DNA of 64,000 nucleotides from Burkholderiales bacterium (GCA_026005015.1 BPKG01000001.1:501501-565500); one strand, 5' to 3'; shown: positions 41,214-52,310, counted from the first letter of the stretch. The notes: a model not told the origin generated them from the letters alone. Program-made: numbers and translations.

Positions 41214-42356
41214 TCAGCGCCGGATGGGCTGGGCCAGATACTCCCGGGTCTGCATCTCCAGCAGGCGGCTCGCCGTGCGGCGGAACTCCTGGCTGTTCAC
41301 CCCTTCCACATAGAGCTGCTCCGGCGCAACCTCCGCCGAGACGATCAGCTTGACCCGGCGGTCGTAGAACACGTCCACCAGCCAGGTCAGGCGCCGGGCC
41401 TCGTTGGCCATAGCGGGCGGCATGCGCGGCACGTTGGACAGTAGCACCGTGTGGAAGCGCATGGCGAGATCCAGGTAATCGGCCTGGGACCGGGGCGAGC
41501 CGCACAGGACCGGGAAATCGAACCACACCACGCCGCCGGCGCGGCGGCGATAGGGGATCCGGCGCCCCTCCACGTCCAGGGAATGGTGCTCGTCTTCCAC
41601 GTCCTTGAGCCGCTCAAAATCCTCGGCGAGGAGCGCCTCCGCTTCGGGACCGAGGGGATGGACGTAGGTCCTGACCCGCCCCAAGGCGAGCTGCCGGTAA
41701 TCCACCGCCCCGTCCAGGGCGATCACGTCGAGCCGCTCCTTGATGTGCTGGATGGCAGGCAGGAAGCTTTCCCGCCGCAATCCGTTCTGGTAGAGCTCGT
41801 CGGGATGGGCGTTGGAGGTCATGCAGAACACCACGCCCCGTGCCGTGAGGGCCGGCAGCAGCCGCCCCAGGATCATGGCGTCGGCGATGTCGCTCACGTG
41901 GAACTCGTCGAAGCAGATGAGCCGGTAGCGCTTGGCCAGCCGCTGGGCCAGGGCCGCCAACGGGTCCGGCTGCCCTTTCAGCGTCTCCAGCTCCCGGTGC
42001 ACTTCCCGCATGAAATGGTGGAAATGGACCCGGCGCTTGCGCGTGAGGGGCAGCACCGCGTAGAAGCTGTCCATGAGGAAGCTCTTGCCGCGGCCCACGT
42101 CGCCCCAGAGATAGGCGCCCCGGGGCAGAGGGGGATGGATCAGCAGCCGGCGCAGCCGGGTGCTGCGACGCGCCTTATAGGCCACCCATTCCTCATAGAG
42201 CTTCTGCAGGTGCTCCACCGCCCGGAGCTGGGCGGGATCGGCGACGAAGCCGCGGCGCGCCAGGGACTGCCGGTAGAGGGTACGCAGGTCCATGCCCGGA
42301 GCCCCGGCCGGGTCCAAGGCGCTTTCCTCCAGGGGCTCGAGGGCGCGATCCCGCAT
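41214..42356 (-). CDS. zapE: Cell division ATPase ZapE (AFG1 family)
   Basis: A 380-residue AAA-type ATPase of the AFG1/ZapE family, which interacts with the FtsZ ring under stress in E. coli. Seen: Walker A WGDVGRGKSFLMD, the HFMREVH motif, Walker B LICFDEFHVSDIADAM, and TSNAHPDELYQNGLRRE. The ATG at 42356 lies 9 bp after lpdA; ATG 42293 (MDLRTLYRQSLARRGF) is also possible and neither has a strong ribosome site. It is last in the long sdh-suc run. Confidence 0.92.
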   Translation of the reverse strand: MRDRALEPLEESALDPAGAPGMDLRTLYRQSLARRGFVADPAQLRAVEHLQKLYEEWVAYKARRSTRLRRLLIHPPLPRGAYLWGDVGRGKSFLMDSFYAVLPLTRKRRVHFHHFMREVHRELETLKGQPDPLAALAQRLAKRYRLICFDEFHVSDIADAMILGRLLPALTARGVVFCMTSNAHPDELYQNGLRRESFLPAIQHIKERLDVIALDGAVDYRQLALGRVRTYVHPLGPEAEALLAEDFERLKDVEDEHHSLDVEGRRIPYRRRAGGVVWFDFPVLCGSPRSQADYLDLAMRFHTVLLSNVPRMPPAMANEARRLTWLVDVFYDRRVKLIVSAEVAPEQLYVEGVNSQEFRRTASRLLEMQTREYLAQPIRR

Positions 42357-42365
42357 GCGGGACGA

Positions 42366-43793
42366 CTACATGTTGAGCGCGCGCTTGTCCACCGCCAGGG
42401 CCGCCTCCCGCACCACTTCCGACAGGGACGGATGGGGATGGCAGATGCGGGCGATATCCTCCGCGCTGGCGGAGAACTCCAGCGCCATGACCGCTTCGCT
42501 GATCAGCTCCGAGGCGTGGGTCCCCACGATGTGCACGCCCAGCACCCGGTCGGTTTGCCCATGGGCCAAGATTTTCACGAACCCGGCCGGCTCCCCCTGC
42601 CCCAGCGCCCGGCCGTTGATGGAGAAAGGGAAGCGGCCGCTGCGGTACTCCACCCCTTCCTGCTTGAGCTGCTGCTCGGTCTTGCCCACCCAGGCGATCT
42701 CAGGAGCGGTGTAGATCACCCAGGGAATGGCGTCATAGTTCACATGCCCGGCCTGGCCGGCGATGCGCTCGGCCACCATCACTCCCTCGTCCTCGGCCTT
42801 GTGGGCCAGCATGGGTCCGCGTACCACGTCGCCGATGGCGTAAACGTTGGGCACCCGGGTGCGGCAGTGCTCGTCCACCTCGATGAAGCCCCGGGCATCG
42901 GTGGAAAGCCCGATCGCCTCCAGCCCCAGGCCGTCCGTATTGGGCACCCGGCCCACGGACACGATGAGCCGGTCGACGCCGAGGGATTGCCGGCCCTTGT
43001 CGTCCTCGTACTCCACCACCACGGTCCTGCCGTTGCGCTGCACTTCCAGTATTTTCACCCCCAACCGGATGTCCAGCCCCTGCTCCCGGGTGAAGAGCTT
43101 CCACGCCTCCTTGGACACCGCCTCGTCCGCCGCCGGGAGGAATTCGGGCAGCGCCTCCAGCAGGGTTACCTGGGCTCCTAACCGGCGCCACACGCTGCCC
43201 AGCTCCAAGCCGATCACGCCGGCCCCGATGACCCCGAGCCGCTTGGGGACCGAATCGAAGCTCAAGGCCCCTTCGTTGTCGGCGATGACCTCCTGGTCCA
43301 CTTCGACCCCCGGGAGATGCCGGGCCTTGGAGCCCGTGGCGACGATCACGTGTCGCGCCTCCACGGTCTGGACGCCATCTTCCCCCGTCACTTCCACCCG
43401 GATGGGATTGCCGCCCGAGACGAAGCGCCCATGCCCCTGGAGCCACTCGATCTTGTTTTTCTTGAACAGGGTGGCGATGCCTCCCGTCATCTTCCCCACG
43501 ATCCGGTCCTTGCGCGCGAGCATCTTGGCGAGATCCACCGTCACCCGCTCCGCCGTGATGCCGTGCTCGGCGAACTTGTGCAGCACCCGCTCGTAGTTCT
43601 CGGAAGACTCCAGAAGCGCCTTGGACGGGATGCAGCCTACGTTGAGGCAGGTGCCTCCCAGGGCGGGCTCCCCCCTCGGCGTCCTCCACCGCTCGATGCA
43701 GCCCACGGAGAAGCCCAGTTGGGCCGCCCGGATCGCCGCGATGTAGCCACCGGGCCCGGCACCGATCACCAGCACGTCAAAGTTCTTGGCCAT
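42366..43793 (-). CDS. lpdA: Dihydrolipoamide dehydrogenase (E3)
   Basis: A 475-residue flavoprotein that re-oxidises the lipoyl groups of 2-oxoglutarate dehydrogenase with NAD+. ATG 43793 opens [20 protein letters not shown], the FAD-binding motif. Seen: the redox disulfide [16 protein letters not shown], the NAD-binding [19 protein letters not shown] motif [21 protein letters not shown], and the C-terminal interface [10 protein letters not shown] with the active-site His-Glu pair region. Directly downstream of sucA-sucB. Confidence 0.96.
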   Translation of the reverse strand: MAKNFDVLVIGAGPGGYIAAIRAAQLGFSVGCIERWRTPRGEPALGGTCLNVGCIPSKALLESSENYERVLHKFAEHGITAERVTVDLAKMLARKDRIVGKMTGGIATLFKKNKIEWLQGHGRFVSGGNPIRVEVTGEDGVQTVEARHVIVATGSKARHLPGVEVDQEVIADNEGALSFDSVPKRLGVIGAGVIGLELGSVWRRLGAQVTLLEALPEFLPAADEAVSKEAWKLFTREQGLDIRLGVKILEVQRNGRTVVVEYEDDKGRQSLGVDRLIVSVGRVPNTDGLGLEAIGLSTDARGFIEVDEHCRTRVPNVYAIGDVVRGPMLAHKAEDEGVMVAERIAGQAGHVNYDAIPWVIYTAPEIAWVGKTEQQLKQEGVEYRSGRFPFSINGRALGQGEPAGFVKILAHGQTDRVLGVHIVGTHASELISEAVMALEFSASAEDIARICHPHPSLSEVVREAALAVDKRALNM

Positions 43794-43992
43794 GGTTGTT
43801 GTTTCTCCAGGTTGCGGAGTCGAAAACGCGAGGGGCCGCCGGTCCGTACCGGGGCCCCCGATCGATCCTCCGGCAAATGGCTGGCGGACCATTTGCCGCC
43901 GTCCCGTTCCCCTCTCCCCTGGGGAGAAGGCGAACGTCGTCAAGCACTTTTCAACCGAAGCCCTCCGCCATCCCGAGGCACCAGCACCGCCT

Positions 43993-45292
43993 TCACACCT
44001 CCAAGAGCAAGCGGGCCGGGTCCTCCAGCGCCTCCTTGATGGCCACCAGGGTCAGCACCGCTTCGCGGCCGTCGATCAGGCGGTGATCGTAGGAGAGGGC
44101 CAGATAGTTCATGGGGCGAATCGACGATCTGGCCGTTTTCCACCACCGGCCGGTCCTTGGTGGCATGGATGCCCAGGATGGCGCTCTGGGGCGGGTTGAT
44201 GATCGGGGTGGACAGCATGGAGCCGAACACGCCGCCGTTGGAAATGGAAAAGGTCCCGCCCGTCAGCTCCTCAATGGAAAGCTTGCCCTCCTGGGCCCGC
44301 TTGCCGAAATCGGCGATGGTCTTCTCGATCTCGGCCAGCGAAAGCTGGTCGGCGTTACGGATGATGGGCACCACCAGTCCTCGGGGGCTCGCCACCGCGA
44401 TCCCGATGTCGTAGTAGCCGTGATAGACGATGTCGTTTCCGTCGATGGAGGCGTTCACCACCGGGAATTTCTTGAGGGCGTATACGCAGGCTTTCACGAA
44501 AAACGACATGAAGCCCAGGCGCACCCCGTGTTCCTTTTCGAACTTGTCCTTATACCGGCTGCGCAGGTCCATCACCGCCTGCATGTTCACCTCGTTGAAG
44601 GTGGTGAGGATCGCCGCCGTGCGCTGGGACTGGACCAGGCGCTCGGCGACCCGCGCCCGCAGCCGCGACATGGGCACCCGCTGCTCCGGGCGCCCGGCGA
44701 GCAGCGCCTCCACGTTCACGGGCTCGGGCATGGCCGGCTTCGCCGCAGGCGCTGGAGAGGCCCCAGGCGCCGGCTCGGCGGGGCGGCCGGTGAAGCCCAG
44801 CACGTCCGCCTTGGTGACCCGGCCGCCGCGCCCGCTGCCCGGCACGTCCCGGGGCTGCAGGCCCCGCTCTTCGAGCAGCTTCTTCGCCGCCGGCATGGCC
44901 AGCGCCTCGGCTCGCCCACCGGCGACCGCCTGAGCCGCCCCAACCGCCTGGGCCGGGCTCGCCGCCTCGGCTTCCTCCGCTTTAGCAGGCGCCTCGGTTT
45001 TAAGAGGCGCCTCCGCCTTGGCGGGCGCCTCCGCCCTGCCGGCGGGGGGCTTCGCCTCGGTGTCGATGGTGGCGATTACCTCGCCGCTCACCACCTTGTC
45101 GCCGTCCTTCTTCAGGACCTGGGTGAGGACTCCGGCCTCGGGGGCGGGTAGCTCCAGCACCACCTTGTCCGTCTCGATGTCGATCAGGTTCTCGTCCCGC
45201 TGCACGTACTCGCCCGGCTTCTTGTGCCACGCGAGCAGCGTCCCCTCGGACACCGACTCGGAAAAGGTTGGAACCTTGACTTCGATCAGCAT
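43993..45292 (-). pseudogene. sucB: Dihydrolipoyl succinyltransferase (2-oxoglutarate dehydrogenase E2), with a +1 frame disruption
   Basis: The E2 core of 2-oxoglutarate dehydrogenase. Seen: an N-terminal lipoyl domain (ETDKVVLELPAPEAG), an Ala/Glu/Lys-rich linker, the peripheral subunit-binding domain (AMPAAKKLLEERGLQPRDV) and the acyltransferase core (RVAERLVQSQRTAAILTTFN). After residue 390 an extra G (44122) shifts the frame. The proper end, [20 protein letters not shown] to a stop at 43993, is in the other frame and includes the catalytic His and Asp. Without the base, 432 residues result. As written the enzyme would be inactive, which is unlikely for the only E2 copy in sight. Confidence 0.87.
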
Positions 45293-45362
45293 GTCGTTCT
45301 CCGCTTTCTCCTTGCACTCATGTCCGCGGGCGCGGTTCGCCGCCCGTCCCCGGGCCGCCCGT

Positions 45363-48206
45363 TCAATCCAGCTCGAACTTGTCCCGGAACGCTGCGTCGA
45401 TCACGGCCTTCTGCTGGGCCACGTGCAGCGACAGGTACCCGACCGCCGGCGACGCCGACGAGGGCCGCAGGGCGTAGGACAGCTTCTGGTCGGGGCGCAT
45501 GTGGCGTTCGATGTAGTGCTGGATGCGGTGCCATGCACCCTGGTTGCCCGGCTCCTCCTGGCACCACAGGATCTCCTTGGCCTTGGCGTAGCGCTTGATC
45601 TCGGCCTTGAAATCGTCGTGGGGGAAGGGATAGAGCTGGGCGATGCGCACGATCGCCATGTCCTTGATGCCCCGCTCCCGCCGGGCGGCCAGGAGGTCGT
45701 AGTAGATCTTGCCGCTGCAGAAGATCACCCGGCGGACCTTCTTGGGATCGATTTCCGGATCGGTTTCCGGGTTGACCGGCTTGAACCCGGTGCCGGGTCC
45801 CAGCTCCTCCAGGGTCGAGACCGATTCCTTGTGCCGCAGCATGCTCTTCGGAGTGAAGACGACGAGGGGTTTGCGGTACGGTCGGATCATCTGGCGGCGC
45901 AGCAGGTGGAACATCTGGGCCGGGGTCGAAGGAACGCACACCTGCATGTTGTACTCGGCGCAAAGCTGCAGGTAGCGCTCGAGCCGCGCCGAGGAGTGCT
46001 CCGGCCCCTGGCCCTCGTAGCCGTGGGGCAGGAACATCACCAGCCCGCAAATGCGGCCCCACTTGGCCTCCCCCGCCGCGATGAACTGGTCGATCACCAC
46101 CTGGGCGCCGTTGGCGAAATCGCCGAACTGGGCCTCCCAGATGACCAGCTCGTTGGGCTCCGCGGTGGCGTAGCCGTATTCGAAGCCGAGCACCGCCTCC
46201 TCCGACAGGGGCGAATCGATCACCAGGAAGTCGGGCTGGCCTTCCTTGATGTGCTGCAGCGGTATGTAGGTGCCGGCGTCCCAGCGCTCCCGGTTCTGGT
46301 CGTGGAGCACCGCGTGGCGGTGGAAAAAGGTGCCGCGGCCCGAGTCCTGGCCGCTGATGCGCACCGGGTAGCCCTCGTCCAGGAGCGCGGCGTAGGCCAG
46401 GGTCTCCGCCATGCCCCAGTCCAGGGGAAGCTTCCCCTGTCCCATGAGCCGCCGGTCCTCCAGCACCTTCTCCACCCGCGGGTGCAGCTTGAAGCCCGGC
46501 GGCACCGTGGTCACCCGCTCCGCCAGCCACTTCAGGCGCTCCAAGGGCACGCCGGTTTCCGCGGGCTCGGTCCACTTGCGGTTCATGAAGTAGGCCCAGT
46601 TGACCGTATAGGGCGGCTTGTAGTTGGAGAGGATGGTCTTGTTGGTGTGGTAGCCCTTGTCCAGGGCGTCCCGGTAGGTCCTGGCCATCTCCTCCGCCTC
46701 CTCGGGGCGCAGCACGCCCTCGGCGGCCAGCTTGTCGGCGTAGAGCCTGCGGGTCCCGGGATGCTGGTGGACCTTCTTGTACATGAGGGGCTGGGTGACC
46801 ATCGGCTCATCCTGCTCGTTGTGCCCGTGGCGGCGGAAGCACACGAGATCGATGATCACGTCCTTCTTGAACTCGAAGCGGAAGTCGAGGGCCAGCCGGG
46901 TCACGAACAGCACCGCCTCCGGGTCGTCCGCGTTCACGTGGAAAATGGGCGCCTCCACCATCTTCGCCACGTCGGTGCAATAGAGGGTGGAGCGCACGTC
47001 GCGGGGATCGGAGGTGGTGAAGCCGATCTGGTTGTTCACCACGATGTGCACCGTGCCGCCGGTGCCGTAGCCCCGGGTCTGGGACAGGTTCAGGGTTTCC
47101 ATGACCACCCCCTGCCCGGCGAAAGCGGCGTCGCCGTGGATCAGTACCGGCAGCACCTGGGAGCCGTCCCGGTCCTTGCGCCGGTGCTGGCGCGCCCGCA
47201 CCGATCCCTCCACCACCGGGTTCACGATCTCCAGATGGGAAGGGTTGAACGCCAGGGTCACGTGCATCGGGCCCCCGGGAGTGGAGATGTCCGAGGAGAA
47301 ACCCATGTGGTACTTCACGTCCCCCGAGAGCACCGAGGGGTCGTGCTTGCCCTCGAACTCGGCGAACAGGTCCTTGGGCATCTTGCCCAGGGTGTTGACC
47401 AGCACGTTGAGCCGCCCGCGGTGGGCCATCCCGATCACCGTCTCCTTGACCCCCTTGGCGCCAGCCTGCTGCAGCAGGTCGTCCAGCAAGGGGATCAGGG
47501 TCTCCCCTCCCTCCAGGGAGAAGCGCTTCTGGCCCACGTAGCGAGTGTGGAGGTACTTCTCCAGCCCTTCGGCCGCGGTCAGCCGCTCCAGGATGTGGCG
47601 CTTCAACTCCGGGCCGTAGCCCGGGCGCGCCCGCACCGGCTCGACGCGCGCCTGGATCCAGCGCTTCTGGGACGTGTCGTTGATGTACATGTATTCGAAA
47701 CCGATGGTGCGGCAGTAGGTTTCCCGCACCGCCTGCAGGATCTCCCTGAGGGGCGCCTGGTCCAGCCCCATCAGGGAGCCGGTGTCGAACACCGTCTCCA
47801 TGTCCGCCTCGCTGAAGCCATAGTGGGCGGGGTCCAGCTCCGGGATGTAGGGCTTCTCCTGGCGCTTCAGGGGATCGATGTCGGCATGCCGCAGGCCCAG
47901 GAAGCGATGGGCGTTGATGAGCTGCAGCACCTTAGCCTGCTTGCGCTCCAGCTCGGCGAGCCTGAGCTGGATGGCCTGGACCGGCGCCGTCGGGCGGCGC
48001 TTCCCCAGCTCGATGAAGGATTCGATCACCGGCCGGTGGGGCACGTCCCGCTGCGCCGGGCCGGGCTGCCGGGCGAGGGAGTCGAAATAGGAGCGCCACT
48101 CCCCCGGCACCGCCTCCGGGTCTTCCAGGTACTTCTCGTATAGGGCCTCGATGAACGGCGCGTTGGCGCCGAACAGATACGAGTTTCCGAGCATCTCTTT
48201 GAACAT
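45363..48206 (-). CDS. sucA: 2-oxoglutarate dehydrogenase E1
   Basis: A 947-residue thiamine-diphosphate-dependent decarboxylase that begins the conversion of 2-oxoglutarate to succinyl-CoA. Seen: the N-terminal E2-binding segment (MFKEMLGNSYLFGANAPFIE), IGMAHRGRLNVLVNTLGK, the ThDP/Mg motif GDAAFAGQGVVMETLNLS, RHGHNEQDEPMVTQPLMY, and FPHGYEGQGPEHSSARLERYL. Length is typical. It precedes sucB by 70 bp. Confidence 0.97.
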   Translation of the reverse strand: MFKEMLGNSYLFGANAPFIEALYEKYLEDPEAVPGEWRSYFDSLARQPGPAQRDVPHRPVIESFIELGKRRPTAPVQAIQLRLAELERKQAKVLQLINAHRFLGLRHADIDPLKRQEKPYIPELDPAHYGFSEADMETVFDTGSLMGLDQAPLREILQAVRETYCRTIGFEYMYINDTSQKRWIQARVEPVRARPGYGPELKRHILERLTAAEGLEKYLHTRYVGQKRFSLEGGETLIPLLDDLLQQAGAKGVKETVIGMAHRGRLNVLVNTLGKMPKDLFAEFEGKHDPSVLSGDVKYHMGFSSDISTPGGPMHVTLAFNPSHLEIVNPVVEGSVRARQHRRKDRDGSQVLPVLIHGDAAFAGQGVVMETLNLSQTRGYGTGGTVHIVVNNQIGFTTSDPRDVRSTLYCTDVAKMVEAPIFHVNADDPEAVLFVTRLALDFRFEFKKDVIIDLVCFRRHGHNEQDEPMVTQPLMYKKVHQHPGTRRLYADKLAAEGVLRPEEAEEMARTYRDALDKGYHTNKTILSNYKPPYTVNWAYFMNRKWTEPAETGVPLERLKWLAERVTTVPPGFKLHPRVEKVLEDRRLMGQGKLPLDWGMAETLAYAALLDEGYPVRISGQDSGRGTFFHRHAVLHDQNRERWDAGTYIPLQHIKEGQPDFLVIDSPLSEEAVLGFEYGYATAEPNELVIWEAQFGDFANGAQVVIDQFIAAGEAKWGRICGLVMFLPHGYEGQGPEHSSARLERYLQLCAEYNMQVCVPSTPAQMFHLLRRQMIRPYRKPLVVFTPKSMLRHKESVSTLEELGPGTGFKPVNPETDPEIDPKKVRRVIFCSGKIYYDLLAARRERGIKDMAIVRIAQLYPFPHDDFKAEIKRYAKAKEILWCQEEPGNQGAWHRIQHYIERHMRPDQKLSYALRPSSASPAVGYLSLHVAQQKAVIDAAFRDKFELD

Positions 48207-48242
48207 TGGCCTCTCCTCTGGTCGCCCGCCTTGGACCGCCCC

Positions 48243-49541
48243 TCAACCGCGCCGCTCGATGGGGACCACGTCGCGCTGGGTCGCCCCCGTATAGAGCTGC
48301 CGGGGGCGGCCGATCTTCTGCTCCGGGTCGGAGATCATCTCGTTCCACTGGGCGATCCAGCCCACGGTGCGGGCCATGGCGAAAATCGCGGTGAACAGGC
48401 GGGTCGGTATCCCGAGGGCGCTCTGCACGATGCCGGAGTAGAAATCCACGTTCGGGTAGAGCTTGCGCTCCACGAAGTACTCGTCCTCCAGGGCGATTCT
48501 CTCCAGCGCCATGGCGAGCTTGAACAGCTTGTGATCGTGCAGCCCCAGCTCGTTCAGCACCTCGTGGCAGGTCTCCCGCATGAGCTTGGCCCGGGGATCG
48601 TAGTTCTTGTACACGCGGTGGCCGAATCCCATGAGCTTGAACGGGTCGTTCTTGTCCTTGGCCCGCTTGATGTACTCGCCGATGCGCGACACGTCGCCGA
48701 TCTCTTCCAGCATGTGAAGCACCGCCTCGTTGGCGCCCCCGTGGGCTGGGCCCCACAGGCAGGCGATGCCGGCGGAAATGCAGGCGAAGGGGTTGGCGCC
48801 GCTGGAGCCCGCCAGGCGCACGGTGGAGGTGGAGGCGTTCTGCTCGTGGTCCGCGTGGAGGATGAGGATGCGATCCAGGGCGCGCACCAGCACCGGGTTG
48901 GGATCGTAGCGCTCGCACGGCGTGGCGAACATCATGTGCATGAAGTTCGCCGTGTACTCCAGGTCGTTGCGCGGGTACATGAACGGCTGGCCCACGTTGT
49001 ACTTGTACGCCATGGCGGTGATGGTGGGCAGCTTGGCGATCAGCCGGTGGGCCGAGATGTCCCGGTGGTACTGGTCGGAGATGTCCATGGCGTCGTGGTA
49101 GAACGCGGAGAGCGCCCCCACCACCCCCACCAGCACCGCCATGGGGTGGGCGTCGCGCCGGAAGCCGTTGTAGAAGCGCGTCAACTGGTCGTGCACCATC
49201 GTGTGCTTCTTGATGATGCCGACGAACTCCTCCTTCTGCGCCCGGGTGGGCAGCTCGCCGTTCAAGATCAGGTAGGCCACCTCCAGGAAGTCGCACTGCA
49301 CCGCGAGCTGCTCGATGGGGTAGCCCCGGTAGAGCAGGATTCCCTTGTCCCCGTCGATGTAGGTGATGGAGGAGCGGCAACTGGCGGTCGCCATGAATCC
49401 CGGGTCGTAGGTGAAGACCCCGCTCTTCGCGTAAAGCGCGCGGATGTCCACCACGTCGGGGCCCAGGGTCCCGGACAGGACCGGCAGATCCACCGCGGGC
49501 CTGCCGTCGTTGAAGGTGATCGTGGCTGTCTTGGTGCTCAT
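48243..49541 (-). CDS. gltA: Citrate synthase (type II)
   Basis: A 432-residue citrate synthase of the long Gram-negative type. Seen: the N-terminal extension ([20 protein letters not shown]), catalytic His in [12 protein letters not shown] and [26 protein letters not shown], and the catalytic Asp in [19 protein letters not shown]. It is clearly different from the two shorter PrpC proteins, so it is the TCA-cycle enzyme. It lies 36 bp upstream of sucA. Confidence 0.97.
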   Translation of the reverse strand: MSTKTATITFNDGRPAVDLPVLSGTLGPDVVDIRALYAKSGVFTYDPGFMATASCRSSITYIDGDKGILLYRGYPIEQLAVQCDFLEVAYLILNGELPTRAQKEEFVGIIKKHTMVHDQLTRFYNGFRRDAHPMAVLVGVVGALSAFYHDAMDISDQYHRDISAHRLIAKLPTITAMAYKYNVGQPFMYPRNDLEYTANFMHMMFATPCERYDPNPVLVRALDRILILHADHEQNASTSTVRLAGSSGANPFACISAGIACLWGPAHGGANEAVLHMLEEIGDVSRIGEYIKRAKDKNDPFKLMGFGHRVYKNYDPRAKLMRETCHEVLNELGLHDHKLFKLAMALERIALEDEYFVERKLYPNVDFYSGIVQSALGIPTRLFTAIFAMARTVGWIAQWNEMISDPEQKIGRPRQLYTGATQRDVVPIERRG

Positions 49542-49596
49542 GGATTCCTCCGGCTCTGTGGGTTTCCTGGGCGAGCTCTCGCGGGCGCGCCTGCCT

Positions 49597-49830
49597 TCAG
49601 AGCGATTGTAGCCTGCTCACGATGGGCTGCAGCCGTGCATCGCAACAAGGCCGCCGGCCGCTCACGAGATCCCAAAGCTCGTTGTCCGGATAATCGAGCA
49701 GCGCGGCGAAGCTTTGCAGCTCTTTCTCGCTCAACCGTTCGAGCTCGCGCTCGGCGAAGCGGGACAGGATCAGGTCCAGCTCCAGGAGCCCGCGCCGGCA
49801 GCGCCAGCGCAAACGGTTGAGCTCGCTCAT
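49597..49830 (-). CDS. sdhE: Succinate dehydrogenase assembly factor SdhE
   Basis: A 77-residue protein that assists FAD attachment to SdhA. Seen: the motif [20 protein letters not shown] (residues 5-24), which has the R-G-x-x-E-x-D pattern of the family, and [18 protein letters not shown] 49830 overlaps the sdhB stop as ATGA. Confidence 0.93.
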   Translation of the reverse strand: MSELNRLRWRCRRGLLELDLILSRFAERELERLSEKELQSFAALLDYPDNELWDLVSGRRPCCDARLQPIVSRLQSL

Positions 49831-50522
49831 ACCGCGCGCCGGACCATCATTTCCTTGATCTTGCCGATCGCCCGGGTGGGGTTGAGCCCCTTGGGGCAGA
49901 CGTCGACGCAGTTCATGATCGTGTGACAGCGGAACAGCCGGTAGGGATCCTCCAGGTTGTCCAGCCGCTCGTTGGTGGCCTGGTCCCGGCTGTCGGCGAG
50001 GAAGCGGTAGGCCTGCAGCAGCCCGGCCGGCCCCACGAACTTGTCCGGGTTCCACCAGAACGAGGGGCACGACGTGGAACAGCAAGCGCACAGGATGCAC
50101 TCGTAGAGCCCATCCAGCTCCTTGCGCTCCTCCGGCGACTGCAGCCGCTCGGTCTCCGGCGGCGGGTCGTTGTTGATGAGGTAGGGCCGGATGGAGTGGT
50201 ACTGCTTGAAAAACTGGCTCATGTCCACGATCAGGTCGCGGATCACCGGCAGCCCCGGAAGCGGCCGGATTCTCACCGGCTCCCGCAGGTCCTTGACCGG
50301 GGTGACGCAGGCGAGACCGTTGCGGCCGTTGATGTTCATGGCGTCGGAGCCGCACACCCCCTCCCGGCAGGAGCGGCGGAAGCTCAGGCTGTCGTCGATC
50401 GACTTGATCCGCACCAGGGCGTCCAGAAGCATCCGGTCGGTGGGCTCCAGCTCCACCTCGTAGTCCTGCATGTAGGGCTTCTCGTCCACGTCCGGGTTGT
50501 AGCGGTAGATGGAAAAACGCAT
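49827..50522 (-). CDS. sdhB: Succinate dehydrogenase iron-sulfur subunit
   Basis: A 231-residue electron-transfer subunit of complex II. Seen: 2Fe-2S ligands [21 protein letters not shown], the 4Fe-4S group [12 protein letters not shown] and the final [14 protein letters not shown] for the 3Fe-4S and 4Fe-4S clusters. Length is typical. It lies 24 bp after sdhA and overlaps sdhE. Confidence 0.97.
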   Translation of the reverse strand: MRFSIYRYNPDVDEKPYMQDYEVELEPTDRMLLDALVRIKSIDDSLSFRRSCREGVCGSDAMNINGRNGLACVTPVKDLREPVRIRPLPGLPVIRDLIVDMSQFFKQYHSIRPYLINNDPPPETERLQSPEERKELDGLYECILCACCSTSCPSFWWNPDKFVGPAGLLQAYRFLADSRDQATNERLDNLEDPYRLFRCHTIMNCVDVCPKGLNPTRAIGKIKEMMVRRAV

Positions 50523-50546
50523 CGGCGGCTCCTCGGGCGCTTTCGC

Positions 50547-52310
50547 TCAGTAGGTGCGGACCTTCAGCGGGAAGGTTTCCACCGTCAGCGGTTTCAGGTG
50601 CACAGGCTTGTAGTCCACGCGCCGGCCCTCCTTGAGGAACAGGCTGTGCTTGAGCCAGTGGTCGTCGTCCCGGTTCGGACAGTCTTCCCGGGCGTGGGCG
50701 CCGCGGCTTTCCTTGCGCGCCTCGGCGCAGATCATGGTGGCCACCGCCACCTCCACCAGGTTGTCCAGCTCCAGCGCCTCGACCCGGGCGGTGTTGAACG
50801 TCTTGCTCTTGTCGGAGATGAAGGTTCGCTGGGCTCGCTCCTCGATTTCCAGGACCTTTTGCACGCCCTCCCTCAGCAGATCGCCGAAGCGGAACACGCC
50901 GCAATGGTTCTGCATCACCTTCTGCAGCTCGGCCCGCACCTCCGGCACCGGCTCGCCGCCGGTGGCGGCTTCCAGCCGGGCCAGCCGGGCCAAGGCCGGG
51001 TCGGCAGCGCCTTTGGGCAAGTCCTTGTGGTGGGGGTTCTCACGGATGAACTGGATCATGGCGTCTCCCGCCGCCTTGCCGAAGACCACCAGGTCGAGCA
51101 GGGAGTTGGTGCCCAGGCGGTTCGCCCCGTGCACCGAAACGCAGGCGCACTCCCCGGCTGCGTACAGGCCCGGCACCACCTCCTCGGGGCCGGTCTTGAG
51201 GGGCGCCACCACTTCGCCGTGATAGTTGGTGGGGATGCCCCCCATCATGTAGTGGCAGGTGGGAACCACGGGGATCGGGTCCTTGATGGGGTCCACGTGG
51301 GCGAACTTGATGGCGATCTCCCGGATGCCGGGCAGCCGCGTCATGATCACTTCGGGCCCCAGGTGATCCAGCTTGAGGAGCACGTGATCGCCCTGGGGGC
51401 CGCAGCCCCGCCCCTCCTTGATCTCGGTGGCCATGGCCCGGGACACCACGTCCCGGCTGGCCAGGTCCTTGGCGTTGGGGGCGTAGCGCTCCATGAAGCG
51501 CTCCCCGTGCTTGTTGAGGAGGTAGCCCCCCTCTCCCCGGACCCCTTCGGTGATCAGCACCCCGGCACCGGCCACCCCGGTGGGGTGGAACTGCCAGAAC
51601 TCCATGTCCTCCAGGGGAATGCCGGCCCGGGCGCACATCCCCAGGCCGTCTCCGGTGTTGATGAAGGCGTTGGTGCTGGACTGGAAGATGCGCCCGGCGC
51701 CGCCGGTGGCGAGCAGCGTCGCCTTGGCCTGCAGGATCATGGCCTCGCCCGTTTCCATCTCCAGCGCCACCACCCCCAGCACGTCCCCCTCCGGGTCGCG
51801 GATCAGGTCCAGGGCCATCCACTCCACCAGGAAAAGGGTGTTGGCCCGCACGTTGCGCTGGTACAGGGTGTGCAGCATGGCGTGGCCGGTGCGGTCCGCG
51901 GCCGCGCAACTGCGCGCCGCCAGGGTCGCCCCGTAGTTCTGGGTGTGGCCACCGAAGGGGCGCTGGTAGATCTTGCCGTTGGGCAGCCGGTCGAAGGGCA
52001 TGCCGAAATGCTCCAGCTCGTAGATGGCCTCGTTGGCCTTGCGCGCCATGAACTCGATGGCGTCCTGATCCCCGAGGTAGTCCGACCCCTTCACGGTGTC
52101 GAACATGTGCCAGTGCCAGTTGTCCTCGGACACATTGGCCAAGGAGGCCGCGATCCCGCCCTGGGCCGCCACGGTGTGGGAGCGGGTCGGGAACACCTTG
52201 GACAGCACGGCCACCTTGAGGCCCGCTTCGGCGAGCTGCAGCGACGCGCGCATTCCGGCGCCGCCCGCCCCCACCACCACCGCGTCAAACCTGCGTACCG
52301 GGATCCCCAC
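50547..52310 (-). CDS. sdhA: Succinate dehydrogenase flavoprotein subunit
   Basis: A 587-residue FAD subunit that oxidises succinate to fumarate. The start is GTG 52310, directly after the sdhD stop. Seen: VVVGAGGAGMRASLQLAEAG (FAD), SHTVAAQGGIAASL with the FAD-linked His, HPTGVAGAGVLITEGVRGEG, the catalytic MATEIKEGRG region, and HGANRLGTNSLLDLVVFGKA near the C-terminal part. Confidence 0.97.
   Translation of the reverse strand: MGIPVRRFDAVVVGAGGAGMRASLQLAEAGLKVAVLSKVFPTRSHTVAAQGGIAASLANVSEDNWHWHMFDTVKGSDYLGDQDAIEFMARKANEAIYELEHFGMPFDRLPNGKIYQRPFGGHTQNYGATLAARSCAAADRTGHAMLHTLYQRNVRANTLFLVEWMALDLIRDPEGDVLGVVALEMETGEAMILQAKATLLATGGAGRIFQSSTNAFINTGDGLGMCARAGIPLEDMEFWQFHPTGVAGAGVLITEGVRGEGGYLLNKHGERFMERYAPNAKDLASRDVVSRAMATEIKEGRGCGPQGDHVLLKLDHLGPEVIMTRLPGIREIAIKFAHVDPIKDPIPVVPTCHYMMGGIPTNYHGEVVAPLKTGPEEVVPGLYAAGECACVSVHGANRLGTNSLLDLVVFGKAAGDAMIQFIRENPHHKDLPKGAADPALARLARLEAATGGEPVPEVRAELQKVMQNHCGVFRFGDLLREGVQKVLEIEERAQRTFISDKSKTFNTARVEALELDNLVEVAVATMICAEARKESRGAHAREDCPNRDDDHWLKHSLFLKEGRRVDYKPVHLKPLTVETFPLKVRTY

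Noticed and set aside
45018-48143. A 1041-codon open frame antisense to sucA and sucB
   Set aside because: The minus-strand genes are unmistakable and this product is His/Leu/Gly-rich without domains. The same holds for the 941-codon frame antisense to sdhA, sdhB, sdhC and sdhD at 49923-52748.
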